64,000 nucleotides of DNA from contig CAJQUW010009193.1 of the NCBI GenBank assembly GCA_907163375.1, forward strand, positions 167,732 through 231,731. The letters run 5' to 3'. The position numbers were made by a program, and so were the translations under genes. Below are positions 1 through 10,287 of this stretch, piece by piece. Source of the stretch: Prostheceraeus crozeri (taxonomy: Eukaryota > Platyhelminthes > Polycladida > Euryleptidae). The notes under the pieces are model-generated. The model had not been told where the DNA came from, did not search any database, and worked only from the letters and a program-made list of their open reading frames with translations. The first letter of the stretch is position 1; every line of letters starts with the position of its first letter.

Positions 1-736
1 TAAATATGCTTTTTTTCCAGTCTTACCAAAAAAGATTAATTCATTATTTGCTGTACGATGAATTATTAATTTAAATTTTAATTGATATGATATTTTATCA
101 TAATCTAAATAACCGAATAATGGAGACAATGACCAATTTACTGTCTGTTTACTTTTCTTGTTAAATTCACGTCTTTCTTTATATGCATCATTATTTGTTT
201 TATTTAAATGTTTTGCAATATTTTCTACATCTTTCGCAATTCCTGCGGCATCTGTTCCAGCGTGAGTTAAATCATCAACAATTATACCATCATTAGTATC
301 AGGAAAACAACCTTCGATTTCATACTTTTATTATTTTCACCAATTGTTACAAATCTAAGCATTGTATCAATAACACCTGGAGAATCACTTATTGTTTCTA
401 CGAGAGTTGCAACTTATTTTGAGTTGCAACATCTAAACGCATTTGTGTAAATAATTTTGGAAAAAAATTATTCTCTAGTGCAATATTATCGGTATCAGGT
501 AATGGTGTTGTAAAATTGGCATCACTATATAAAGAATATTCACAGTGTAAAAATGATTCAGGTAGATATATATAACTCTGCTGATTATCAACTTCAAAAA
601 TTAAATCTCCTCCAGTATTTACTCTACTGGAAGATCCGGGATTCATAGCAATTCTTATATAGTCATTCTTTTTTTGATTGCAACTGACGAACGGAGGATC
701 GTCTAATCTAAATTTATTTTCGATAAGCGAAGACAT
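1..736 (-). pseudogene. Polinton major capsid protein region (double jelly-roll), partial
   Basis: The part seen resembles the N-terminal half of the F54H12.2-like capsid family found in Polintons of many invertebrates. It has an early GDLIFEVDNQQSYIYLPESFL strand region, then NNFFPKLFTQMRLDV, and further on a PLFGYLDYDK block that matches the conserved patch after the first jelly-roll. Family members are usually 400-600 residues, so most of the second jelly-roll lies outside the window. The start at 736 sits in the element's usual A-rich context. The frame looks broken about once in the visible part. Role in the family: it forms the icosahedral shell. Being the leftmost gene here, it shows that the element continues to the left. 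Confidence 0.72.
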
Positions 737-761
737 TTTTATAAAAAATAATTTGACTTTT

Positions 762-904
762 TGTTTTTCTCACAGACAGAAAAAATTTTTGCTAAAATAA
801 TTTTACTAAAATAATTTTACTGAAAAAATTCTGCTAAAATAATTTTACTAAAATAATTTTGCTAAAAAAATTTTACTAAAAAATTTTTACTAAAAAACAT
901 AATT
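762..904. repeat. AT-rich tandem repeat between capsid and pVI-like genes
   Basis: About eight or nine degenerate copies of a 14-15-bp unit close to CTAAAATAATTTTA lie head to tail. They fill the gap between the capsid start and the end of the next gene. Each unit is nearly self-complementary. It may be promoter or spacer DNA of the element; no function is shown. Confidence 0.7.
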
Positions 905-1492
905 TTAGAATTTTGCTAGACCTGCTCCGCTACAGCTTTGCTGGTTAAACCGAAGGTTGCTATTAATACCATTGCCTCTTATTTCTTCAATTGAACGAAC
1001 CGTAGGTTCAATTGAACGTTTTATGGCTACGCCTGATTTCTTCTTGTGTTTACTATCAGACGGAGCTCCTCTCCTCAAGGTTTCCCCAACAGCAATGTTA
1101 GCAATTTTATTTTTTGTTGCCTCTGAAAGTTTTTTTAAATTTTTTAGTTCTTCAGAATCATTCTTAAGTTTACGAATAGCTTCTAGTTGTTTTAATTCGT
1201 TTTGAGACTTGACAGCATTTGATATTGCACTAGCTGTACTACCTATAGCAGCTGCTCCTTTTGCAGCAGATGTAATCAAATCTTTATTATTTTTAATTAA
1301 GTTAACGATACTTCCAATACCAGAGAAGATCCCAGCTCCTTCCGTGTGAACTGCACCTGCGGTGCCGAGGAACTTTTGTGTTCCGACTGTTTCTCTATTA
1401 TCATAATGATAAACAGGATTCATACGTGGTTCATGAGCAATTCTTTGATTTGAAGCAAAATGTTTAAGATTGTGTTTATAAATTATAGGCAT
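905..1492 (-). CDS. Polinton minor-capsid-like protein (pVI-like candidate)
   Basis: 195 residues. A polar N-terminus is followed by a glycine/alanine-rich amphipathic stretch at about residues 50-95 (GAGIFSGIGSIVNLIKNN, then repeated AAKGAA and AISNAVK). Next come a Lys/Glu-rich helix at about 97-135 and a basic tail at about 145-165. A short Gly-rich amphipathic segment followed by a basic region is typical of the adenovirus pVI/pX-like minor capsid proteins of Polintons and adintoviruses, which act in membrane lysis and DNA condensation. The placement next to the capsid gene fits. The ATG is preceded by CTAAAA, the element's usual context. The frame looks whole. The identity rests on composition and position rather than clear homology. 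Confidence 0.5.
   Translation of the reverse strand: MPIIYKHNLKHFASNQRIAHEPRMNPVYHYDNRETVGTQKFLGTAGAVHTEGAGIFSGIGSIVNLIKNNKDLITSAAKGAAAIGSTASAISNAVKSQNELKQLEAIRKLKNDSEELKNLKKLSEATKNKIANIAVGETLRRGAPSDSKHKKKSGVAIKRSIEPTVRSIEEIRGNGINSNLRFNQQSCSGAGLAKF
987..1013. repeat. Short palindrome inside the pVI-like gene
   Basis: CAATTGAAC and GTTCAATTG form a 9-bp stem around a short loop containing GAACCGTAG. It lies within coding sequence near the 3' end of the pVI-like gene. It belongs with the other small hairpin insertions of this element, though its stem is more AT-rich than the GC clusters. Confidence 0.55.
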
Positions 1493-1535
1493 TTTTTAGG
1501 ATTAAATTTGACTTTTGGGAAAAAATATTTACGAT

Positions 1536-1564
1536 TGGTTAGTAACCAGAGGACCTTTGGTCCG
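1536..1564. repeat. Double-hairpin repeat (intergenic)
   Basis: Two adjacent small palindromes are separated by AGA: GGTT-AGT-AACC and GGACC-TTT-GGTCC. They lie just upstream of the pVI-like gene and past the end of the fibre-like gene. The GC content contrasts sharply with the surrounding A/T runs. The arrangement is like the copies at 3237, 5942 and 10260 but the sequence differs. Confidence 0.65.
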
Positions 1565-1577
1565 TTTAATATTTACG

Positions 1578-2465
1578 CTAAGATTTACGTTTGTGAATGG
1601 ACAACAACTTCGAGATAACTTTATTAATTGATTGCTGCACTTTATCTATTGCGTCAAGCAGCGTGTGATGTACTTTAATTTCTTTTCTATTAACTAGCAT
1701 TTTCTGCTGATTAATCTTCAATGCCGTTTTAAGTGCATTTAACTTAATTTTAAGAACATCTAATTGTCTTTTCACAGAATCTAACTGTTCTTTATTTTCT
1801 TTAGAGTATTCTTGTAAATTTTTCTTTAATTCATTTTCTAAATTGATTTTAAGAGTTTTCATTTTATCAACTCTTTGATTAAGTGAGTTTACTTCATTTA
1901 TTATTCTATTTATCTTTTTCATTTGTTGAGTAATTTTAGAACTCAATTCATCAACACTTTTTTGGAATGTAGTTTGTAACTGCTTTAAATTTTTTTTAAT
2001 TCTTTCAGGTAGTTTTTCTATTTCATCTTCTAATTGTTCTTTTAACATTTTTATCTGATGTTTATTTTTAATTACAGCAGATTTTAAATTTAAAGAAAGT
2101 AATATTAAAATTTTTGATTGTTCTGAAATCTTTTTAAAAAGTTTTGCTATATCTGCTTCTAGCTCTCTATCCTTTTTATCAAGTTTTAATAATTTTTCGT
2201 TTAATGATTTGTCATTAAGTTTAAGCAACTTTAATTCATTCATCAGTGGAACCAAAACATCGTTTATATATTTTTCTTTTAAGTCATTGATTTGTGTATC
2301 AACATATTGTTTATTTGTTAACTCTGTATTTTGTTGCGGAAGAATAGAAAGATGCAATGGACCAGATAAAACGTCTCCAGTTTTCATGATATAATTTTTT
2401 ATCTCTATTTCTAATTCACGATCATTCGGGATATATGCACCTCCACCAACATTTGGTAACATCAT
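1578..2465 (-). CDS. Coiled-coil fibre-like protein of the Polinton
   Basis: 295 residues. The N-terminal 60 residues contain KTGDVLSGPLHLSILPQQN followed by TELTNKQYVDTQI. A gain/delete pattern followed by NKQYVD is common in phage and viral fibre or needle proteins just before a trimeric shaft. The rest (about 65-290) is almost continuous heptad-repeat coiled coil rich in Leu, Lys, Glu and Ile with no membrane segment. I infer a virion fibre or spike-like protein; a purely structural coiled coil is also possible. The start at 2465 follows GTTAAAA and faces the gene at 2512 across 46 bp, suggesting one shared promoter. The frame looks whole. Confidence 0.55.
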   Translation of the reverse strand: MMLPNVGGGAYIPNDRELEIEIKNYIMKTGDVLSGPLHLSILPQQNTELTNKQYVDTQINDLKEKYINDVLVPLMNELKLLKLNDKSLNEKLLKLDKKDRELEADIAKLFKKISEQSKILILLSLNLKSAVIKNKHQIKMLKEQLEDEIEKLPERIKKNLKQLQTTFQKSVDELSSKITQQMKKINRIINEVNSLNQRVDKMKTLKINLENELKKNLQEYSKENKEQLDSVKRQLDVLKIKLNALKTALKINQQKMLVNRKEIKVHHTLLDAIDKVQQSINKVISKLLSIHKRKS

Positions 2466-2511
2466 TTTTTAACAATAAAAAAATAAAATTTTTTCTAATA
2501 AAAATAAAAAA
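2466..2511. promoter_or_regulatory. 46-bp bidirectional start region
   Basis: The start codons of the fibre-like gene (minus) and the Asp-rich gene (plus) are only 46 bp apart. The gap is almost entirely A and T (runs of A6-A7, one C on each half). No other room exists for a promoter, so it must serve both genes unless one is read through from elsewhere. The role is inferred from position. Confidence 0.5.
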
Positions 2512-3830
2512 ATGGATAAAGCAAATTTAAAAAAATTATATTCGCCCGCATCATCCTGTTCTTCTTATTCGACGAGATCAACGGGATTTGAAAATAAATG
2601 TTTTGATAATAATAATAATAATAATCCATGTATAGATGTCAATCTTTTGTTTGAATTACAAGCCGAAATATTTAGAGAACAGACTAAAGGTTTACCTTCT
2701 ATAGAAACTAATTATTGTTTATTTCCGGGGGATCTATTTATTAAATTTATGGAGATTGTAAGTAAATATAATGATGTAGCTTATGTTGAATTAAATAAAG
2801 AAAATATGGTTATAATAGGTCTTAATAATGTTTATGGATTTATTAGAGCAGTATTACCAATTAGTAATACTGATTGGATAGAAAATACAATTATTAATTA
2901 TATCAATATTAAAGAATTAGTTAAAAAATTAAAATCTTTTTTGAAAGAAAAAATTAGATTATTTGTTGACGATCAAAATCAATATAACATTCACATAGAG
3001 AGTAAAAAACATAATGAAGAATTATTATGCCAAGTTTATTATAGAGATACAATTTATAAACAAGAAACATTGGAAATGCCGCAAAGATATGATGATGATA
3101 CTTATATAGGATTATATTCAAATTTAAATATTAATTTGTTAAAATCTTATATAAATGGTTTAGCTCAACAAGAAAACTTTTTATGTGGACAACACCTTAT
3201 ACTATTAACAATGACCATAATCATAATCATAATAAACGAACTGAAGGTTCTAGGGCTTTGCCCGATCTTAAAGAATCTTATGATAATAATGATGATAATA
3301 ACATAGATGATGATAACATAGACGATGATTCTGAAACATCTGAAAATGGTAAAAATGATTATAAAAATATTAGTAATTATAAAAATTTATCTAAATTTCA
3401 TTTTCTTACAATTGAAAATAATAATGATGGTATAGTTGAAGATACTGTTAGACAACTATGTGTCGGTTCTACAAAATTTAAATTAGGATTTACATCTAAT
3501 CAATTTAAAATTTTATCATCTTTAATAAAAACTAAAAGTGATTCAGATTATGGATGTGTTATTAAATTTTCCAAAAGAGATCAAAGACCAATATTTTTCT
3601 CTATTATATTATTATCAGATAAAAGATGTAATTTAGAATTAGATATTCCAATAAGAGAATGGTATCCTATCAGGGAATGGCATCCAATCCCAAAAAGTGT
3701 AATTTATGATGATGAAGAATCAATTTATGATGATGATGAAGAATCAATTGATGATGATGATGAAGAATCAATAGTTAGTGAAAATAAATTTAAATCATCT
3801 TTTGATAAAACGTTATATGATAAAACTTAA
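2512..3830 (+). pseudogene. Unrecognised Asp-rich Polinton protein
   Basis: I do not recognise this family. The first part (about 220 residues) begins MDKANLKKLYSPASS, has an Asn run, and continues as mixed alpha/beta sequence without zinc or nucleotide-binding motifs. The second part has a beta-rich stretch (KFKLGFTSNQFKILSSLI, then FSIILLSDKRCNLELDI) and ends in a repeated acidic tail of the form YDDDEESI, three copies. The beta/alpha pattern vaguely recalls a sliding clamp, but this is not supported by any motif. A double-hairpin repeat lies in the middle, at 3237-3264. The region is broken about once. The start at 2512 is preceded by ATAAAAAAATGGA, nearly identical to the context of the polymerase gene start. 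Confidence 0.45.
3237..3264. repeat. Double-hairpin GC repeat, copy 1 (inverted orientation)
   Basis: GAAC-TGAA-GGTTC, then TA, then GGGC-TTT-GCCC. Read on the minus strand this is the same 28-bp unit as at 5942 and 10260, differing mainly in loop bases. It sits inside coding sequence. Confidence 0.75.
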
Positions 3831-3886
3831 TATGATAAAACTTAATATGATTAAACTTAATATGATTAAACTTAATATGATAAAGA
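3804..3886. repeat. 16-bp tandem repeat at the 3' end of the Asp-rich gene
   Basis: About five head-to-tail copies of a 15-16-bp unit near TGATAAAACTTAATA, with T/A variation between copies. The first copies are inside the coding end (FDKTLYDKT) and the rest run into the spacer before the polymerase gene. Confidence 0.75.
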
Positions 3887-4004
3887 AAATAAAATAACTT
3901 AAGAATGTGAAATATATAATAATATATGATAACTCTCAAGTCCTTGATATTAGAATGTTTATATCTAAAATTAAAACACAAATTTTTCCTTAAAAAATAA
4001 AAAA

Positions 4005-7000
4005 ATGGAAAATACCAAGTTTTATTGTGTCTTATGTAAAAAAAAGTTGCAAACAAAAAGAAGTTATCAATCTCATTTAAATAGTAAATTGCATTTACAA
4101 AATGTAGAACGAGTTGATGAAGGAAATATATTAAAATTAAATAGTTATAAGAACTATCTAGAAACATTGCCTACTGATATAAAAGTTAAAAAAATGTTTG
4201 ATGATTATTCACATTCGGAATATAAAAAAGTTTTTAATAGTGAAGATGAGACCCTACCAGATGGAAGATATTTATTTAGCGATACTGATGAATTTGATGA
4301 AGCTGAACGAACCGATGAAGCGGTAACAGATATAAAATATTTATTTAATGAATCTGTTGAACATAATGAAACCAATGAAACTTTTTATAATGTATTAACA
4401 AACTTTTATAATATATTTAAGAAATCTTTCAAATGTTATATGAATGTAGAAGTACTTTATACAAAAAATGGACCTGATGGAATTCCTGAAGAAATAATAC
4501 AAGGACATTTTACAAATTCACAAGAAATTCATAATGTAAATGATATACAACCCATATTTGAATCGATGATACTTAAATTAGAAAATTGTATAATTGAAGC
4601 CCAGTTACGTGAATCTGGTTGGAGATTTGTTAAAATACTATCTAAGAAAATAGTAATTGATAAATATAAAAATAATACTGGTGGTAGTTATGTTCCTTTG
4701 CCTTTCAGTTCACCACAATTAATCAACATAAAAAATGAAGGTGATTATTGTTTTCTGTGGAGTATTATAGCACATTTGCATCCTGCCAAATATCACAAAG
4801 AAAGACTAAGTCATTACAATAAAGAAGAATACATAAATGAATTTGATCTTTCTGATGGCTTAGATGAATTTCCATATGATTATAATAGGTTAAAAAAGTT
4901 TCATAAAAAGAATAAAAATTTAATAGAAGTAAATGTTTTTGAATTAAATGTGAATTATGTTTCTATTGGTAAAATTACTCCACTTTACTCAGATTCAGAA
5001 AAATTTTATTTGAATAATAAAAATTTATGTCAATCAGAAATAGTATATAATGATAGGGGAAATTACATGCATCATAATATTTTTTACCAAGGAAATATAA
5101 TATGTACTGAAAAATTTGAAATTTTAAAAACACTATCACCAATAATGATTAGTCATAATAATTATAAAGGACGTAATTATAATTATGATTATGATACCGA
5201 TTATTTATCTTTATCTTTAGAATATCAACAAAAATTACAAAATTTAAATGAAATTTTACAAAAATGTAAAACAGATTATCAACAACAAACAAAAATATTA
5301 GTACAAGAATATGGCCATAAATATCAAAATAAGATAGAAACGATTCAAAAATTAAATGAAGACAATAAAGAATTAAATAATGAAGAAAATGAAACCAATC
5401 AAAAAATAAATGAATCTTTAAAAAAATGTCTACAACAATATAAAGAACAATATGATAAAGAATATAGTTATCAGTTACAAATATTAAATCAAAATTTTCA
5501 TCGAAATACATTTAATCTTACAAAAGAAATTGATGAAACACATGAAATATATCAAGATAAATTTGAAAAACTAGAACAGACAAAACAGCCAGCACAAGCG
5601 AATATATTATATTATCAGGGTCATTTTATATTGTGTAAAGATGTTTCTATATTCACAAAAACTTCAGATAATGCCAATTTTCCTTGTCTCCAATGTATGA
5701 CAAGTTTTAGAACTAAAGAAGAAATGAATAGACATTTGGAGAATTGCCAACAAAATGAAGCAGTCAGAAACACATTTCCTAAAGATGATTATTTAGAATA
5801 TAATAAATGGTATTTTATAAATAAAGTACCCTTTACTATGATTTTTTTATTATGATTTTGAAGCATATAATGTTAATATGACACAAAATCACGAGACATC
5901 GGAGATGTCTTCCAGGGCTTCACCCGATTGTGATAATTGTACGGGCCAAGCCCTAGAACCTTCGGTTTTTAATTATGAAAAAAGTGCAGCTGAACAAAGT
6001 AAAGAAAAATATTTATTTGAACAAAAACCATTATGTTGGGGAATGTGCATTCATTCAAATTATCCTGAATTATTTAAATCAGAATATTATCAATACTATG
6101 GTGAAGATAGTTCAGAAATGTTTACAAAGAAAGTAGAAGAATTACAAGGACGTTTTTCACAATTGCTTGAAACAAATATTCCAATGATGGCATTAACAGA
6201 AAAAGAAAAATTAAATTTTATTAATGAAACAAAATGTTATTACTGTGGAAAAGAATTTACAAAAAATTATAAAAATGGCAAAGGTAGATATCTTGATAAG
6301 GTAAAAGATCATGATCATCTAAATGGATTATATAGAGGTGCAGCACATAATTCTTGTAATCTTAATGCTAATAAATTTAAATATAACTTTGTTCCTCTAT
6401 ATTTCTATAATGGTTCTAAATATGATTTCCATCTAGTAATGAAAGATTTATTTTCATCTGAAAAATTACAACAACAACAAATAAATGTACTATGTAAAAC
6501 AGAAGAAGACTATTTTTCAATGCAATTAGGTTGTATTAGAATTTTAGATGCATTTAGATTTTTTACTCCTTATTCATTAGATGTTATGGGAAAAACTTTG
6601 AAATCTGAACAATGTAAAATATTAAATAAATATAATTTAAAACCTTTAAAAGGAATATTTCCGTATGAGTACATAACTGGAGATTTTAATTCTGTGAATA
6701 AAATTATGGAAGAAGAACAACTTCCTCCAATAAATAAATTTAAATCAACATTAAAACAATCACAATTATCTGACGAAGACTATGCAGAAGCTGAAAAGAA
6801 TTGGAGAGAGTGAAATTGTAAAACAATGTATGATTATACAATGAAATATCTTCAGATAGATGTATTAATACTAGCTGATCTTTTCGAAAACTTTCGTGAC
6901 ATGTGTTTAGAATATTACGGAATAGATCCATGTTATTGTTATTCTACACCAGGTTTAACATTGCTAGCAGGATTAAAACATACTGGTGTTAAACTTAAAC

Positions 7001-8469
7001 ATTATAAAGAAAATACATATGATAAATTATTATTTTTTGAATCTGGAATTAGAGGTGGAGTTTCATCAGTTTTAGGTAATCGTTATGTACAGTGTTACAA
7101 TAAAAAAGTAAATCCTGATGATTATGGAATAATGAAACCTTTATCTCCAGAAGAAAGTGATCAGTTTATAAAATTGTTTAATCAAAATATAGAAGGACTT
7201 ATATCAAATGAAGATAGTCAAGCAGCAGTTGATGAAATCATGTGAGAAAACTATTTGTTATATTATGATTTTAATAGCTTATATTCTTCTTGCATGATAC
7301 AAGAATTACCAACGGGTGAAATGTCATGGTGTAATATTCTTGATTATCAAAAAACATATGATGGAAATTATAATCATGGTTATATATATGAAGTTGATTT
7401 AGTATACCCTGATGAAATAAAAGATAAAACAAAATATTTTCCTTTCTGTCCCGAAAACAAAATTCCTAATATAGAAGATTTTTCAGATTATCAAAAATCT
7501 TTAATTCCTAAGAAATACAGACCAACAAAAAAACTTATGTTAACACAAAGCAATAAAGGAAAGTATGTTGTTGAAGGAAGAATGCTAGATTGGTATTTAG
7601 ATCATGGAATGATTCTCACCAAAATACATCGAAAACTATTTTATCAAAAATCTAGGTGGTTAAAAAATTATATAGAGTTCAATATTGAAAAACGCAAAAT
7701 AGCTAAAAGAAATAAAGATGATTTTGGAAACGTGTTCTTCAAATTAATGAATAATGCATTTTATGGTAAGACTTTAGAAAATGTGCGTAATAGACAAAAT
7801 ATTGAAATAGTTTATGATAAAGATAGGTTTCAAAATTTAACAAGGAAACCTACATATAAAAGAACTACTAGATTTAGTGATGAACTATGTGCTGTACATT
7901 TACGTCGAATTAGCGTAAAACATGATAAGTTTAATTTCATTGGTTTCACTATATTAGAATTAGCTAAACTATTTATGTATAGATTTATATATGATTATTT
8001 AGCACCTGCTTATGGCAAAAACTATAAATTACACTTTACAGATACCGATTCTGTTTTCTTAGAATTAACAATACCGTATAATTCTACACTTGATGAAGAA
8101 ATTAATAAAATAAAAGATATCATTCATCCTTCTGATTTATGTAAAGTAAAAGATGAATTAGAAGGAAATGAAGATTTCATAACAGAAGCTATATTTTTAA
8201 AATCTAAATGTTACTGTTATGATACAACTAATAATATTAAAACACATAAAACATTAAAAGGAATTTCAAAGGCATCAGTGGCTAATCAAATAACATTTCA
8301 AGATTATAAAAATGTATTATTTAATAATGAAACAAAAACAGCATGTAATTATAGACTTAATTCAAAAAAACATAAAATGTATTTAAAAGAAGAACATAAA
8401 TTAGCATTAGATCCATTTGATGATAAAAGAAAAATTTTACCTGATGGAATAACTACTGAACCTTTTTAA
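4005..8469 (+). pseudogene. Polinton protein-primed family B DNA polymerase region
   Basis: The N-terminal portion has a C2H2 finger (FYCVLCKKKL...H...H), the Polinton-typical INIKNEGDYCFLWSIIAHLHP block, a long coiled coil and a second zinc-finger-like CLQC...H...C cluster. Further on are an endonuclease-VII-like CYYCGKEF...DHDHLNGLYRGAAHNSCN zinc region and exonuclease-type YNGSKYDFHLV. Polymerase motifs follow: DFNSLYSS (motif A), KLMNNAFYGKT (motif B), FTDTDSVF (motif C) and a KGISK patch. In the family this enzyme replicates the element by protein priming. Gene order and length (about 1450 codons) fit Polintons. The gene is broken, about three breaks. Its start follows AAAAAATAAAAAAATGGA. 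Downstream it converges on the ATPase gene after 81 bp. Confidence 0.9.
5892..5969. repeat. Cluster of small GC hairpins, including double-hairpin copy 2
   Basis: In order: AGACATC-GGA-GATGTCT (5893-5909), GGGC-TTCA-CCC (5915-5924), then at 5942-5969 the unit GGGC-CAA-GCCC, TAG, AACC-TTC-GGTT. All lie in the polymerase region and add GC-rich sequence unlike the surroundings. The last unit is the same family as 3237 and 10260. Confidence 0.75.
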
Positions 8470-8550
8470 TTTTCTAATTTCTAAGATAGACAAATTTGAT
8501 ATATACATAAAATAAAAAAATATTATAACACTATATTTGTATATTTTTTA

Positions 8551-9317
8551 TCACTCGGTAAACAAATGTTCTATAACTCTATCATGAATTTTTTTATTAA
8601 TATTAATTGTAAAGAAGCCATAATCTTTTGACCAAGCATTGTTACACGATTGTTTAAATTCATCTTTATTTCTTGCACATAAATCTCTTAACAAATCACT
8701 TAAGTTTCTTGCATTTATTTCAAATAGTATAAATATATTTGCATTCTTTCTAATAACACTTCCGTCTAATGAATACATACTTTGTGTTAAATAAAAAACA
8801 CTACAGTTATTATGTCTACCTCTTGTGAAATAATTTCTCTGAACTGACTGATTTCTATCATTAACACAATCATCAAAAATTACACAATGTTTCATTGTTT
8901 TATCTAGTTTACTAGGATCTTGCATATTACCACTATCATCTATTAATTGTATTTTTATATGCTTATTTTTATTAGATTCTACTAACTGATTATTTTTTGC
9001 TGCTTCTTCAGACCACGAACTTATTTCTTCTTCATCTTCAGATTTTTCATATTCTTTGAATAATGAAGCAATTGCTGTTTTTTAAGATTATTTTCAAATC
9101 CATATTTTAAAAATTGATAGACGGGTTGTGCTGCCGTTGTTGTATAAATTATAAGATTGTTATAATCCAAAAAATTTGGAGTCGTTAAAATTTTAAATAA
9201 TAGATATGTTTTTCCGCATCCTGATCTTCCACAAATAACTGACAAAACTTTATTAGATAAATTTGGATGATGATTAAATTTAAGTTTTTTTTTATTTAAT
9301 GGAGGTAGTTCACTCAT
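8551..9317 (-). pseudogene. Polinton DNA-packaging ATPase (A32/FtsK-HerA type) region
   Basis: Early residues contain the Walker A motif GRSGCGKT after a beta strand (KVLSVIC). Later comes a Walker B-like HCVIFDDCV, followed by FTRGRHNNCSVFYLTQSMYSL, the Gln/Arg-finger region typical of poxvirus A32-like packaging ATPases, and a helical C-terminus. About 250 codons in all, the usual family length. In the family it pumps the genome into the capsid. The start at 9317 follows ATTAAAA. The gene is broken, about one break. It converges on the polymerase gene and is followed upstream by the penton gene in the same direction. Confidence 0.85.
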
Positions 9318-9395
9318 TTTTTAATAAAAAAATTTATTTTTATTTTTTTTATTTTTTGTTTCTAAAGAAGAAGAAAATTAAACTTCTCTAGCTTC

Positions 9396-9418
9396 GCGTG
9401 GGAGTTTATACCTCCCGA
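9396..9418. repeat. Small GC hairpin at the end of the penton gene
   Basis: GGGAG and CTCCC form a stem with a TTTATAC-type loop, overlapping the 3' end of the penton-like coding sequence. It may act as a 3'-end signal or be another member of the small-hairpin family. Confidence 0.5.
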
Positions 9419-10194
9419 ACCAAAAGATCTATCATAATCTCTTCACCTCCAAAATTTATTTCTTGTCCTTTTTCATCAGTGATTCTAATGCCAATGTTGT
9501 TAATAGTTTTTCTTGTAATAGGAAAATATATTAATGTTTGTGGAATTACATTTAATCTATAACCAATGGGTACAGTAAAAGCTGGAAAACTGAATATTAA
9601 ATTTGATAATTTACCATTTATATATCCTCCTTCAATAATGTCACAATGTACAACAATTGAATTTATTTCAGTTATTTTTGGAATCTTCTCACCTAAATGA
9701 TAACCTTGACTATAGGTTTGTTTATTAAATCCTAATAGCTTTGACAATGATCTATCATGATTAAAATCAACTTGAAGATTTTCGTCTAAAGTAAGAGAAA
9801 ATTTATTAACTGCCGGTTCAACTGCAAAATGTAATTGTTTCTTATCTTTAAATGGTATACCTAAATGTCTCTTAATTTCATTTGATATTGATTCAACTTC
9901 GTAAGAACCAGGAAGAAAAGTTAATATTTTCCATGTTTTGCCTTTATCAGTAGAATATCTAAATTGATCATTCACATCTTTGATAACGTTTTGAATAGTG
10001 TTAAATGTAGAGAAACTAGTCAATGCAATTTGATAATTTTTATTTTGTTCCAAATGTAGAATGGGTTCTAAATTACAAGTGTGTGATGAAGTAGTTGTTA
10101 TGATTTTTAACGTCGTACTAAATTTTGATGAACCCAAAATCTCTATCAAATTTTCTAAATGATTATTAATTTTGTCTAAATCTGCTGAACACAT
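9406..10194 (-). CDS. Polinton penton-like minor capsid protein (single jelly-roll)
   Basis: 262 residues. The C-terminal half carries the family signature: IVVHCDIIEGGYINGKL, then FSFPAFTVPIGYRLNVIPQ, LIYFPITRKTINNIGIRITD and finally a Gly-Glu-Glu strand ending VREV. The same order is seen in penton proteins of Polintons in Hydra and other invertebrates. The N-terminal region is helical followed by a beta-rich stretch (FRYSTDKGKTWKILTFLPGSYEVESI). In the family it occupies the capsid vertices. The ATG is preceded by ACTAAAA. The gene lies between the ATPase and a coiled-coil gene, all on the minus strand with gaps of under 100 bp, suggesting one late-type cluster. The frame looks whole. Confidence 0.82.
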   Translation of the reverse strand: MCSADLDKINNHLENLIEILGSSKFSTTLKIITTTSSHTCNLEPILHLEQNKNYQIALTSFSTFNTIQNVIKDVNDQFRYSTDKGKTWKILTFLPGSYEVESISNEIKRHLGIPFKDKKQLHFAVEPAVNKFSLTLDENLQVDFNHDRSLSKLLGFNKQTYSQGYHLGEKIPKITEINSIVVHCDIIEGGYINGKLSNLIFSFPAFTVPIGYRLNVIPQTLIYFPITRKTINNIGIRITDEKGQEINFGGEEIMIDLLVREV

Positions 10195-10259
10195 TTTTTA
10201 GTTAAAATTTTGAATAGATATTTTTTTATAAAAAAATTAGAAACAACATATTTCAGCTA

Positions 10260-10287
10260 CGGGCGAAGCCCTAGAACCATCGGTTCG
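10260..10287. repeat. Double-hairpin GC repeat, copy 3
   Basis: GGGC-GAA-GCCC, TAG, AACC-ATC-GGTT. It has the same layout and the same stem bases as 5942-5969; the differences are in the loops. It overlaps the 3' end of the coiled-coil gene and its stop codon region. Confidence 0.78.

Noticed and set aside
2512-3830. Sliding clamp (PCNA) identity for the Asp-rich Polinton gene
   Set aside because: Only a vague beta/alpha pattern; no clamp motif or length match that I can point to.
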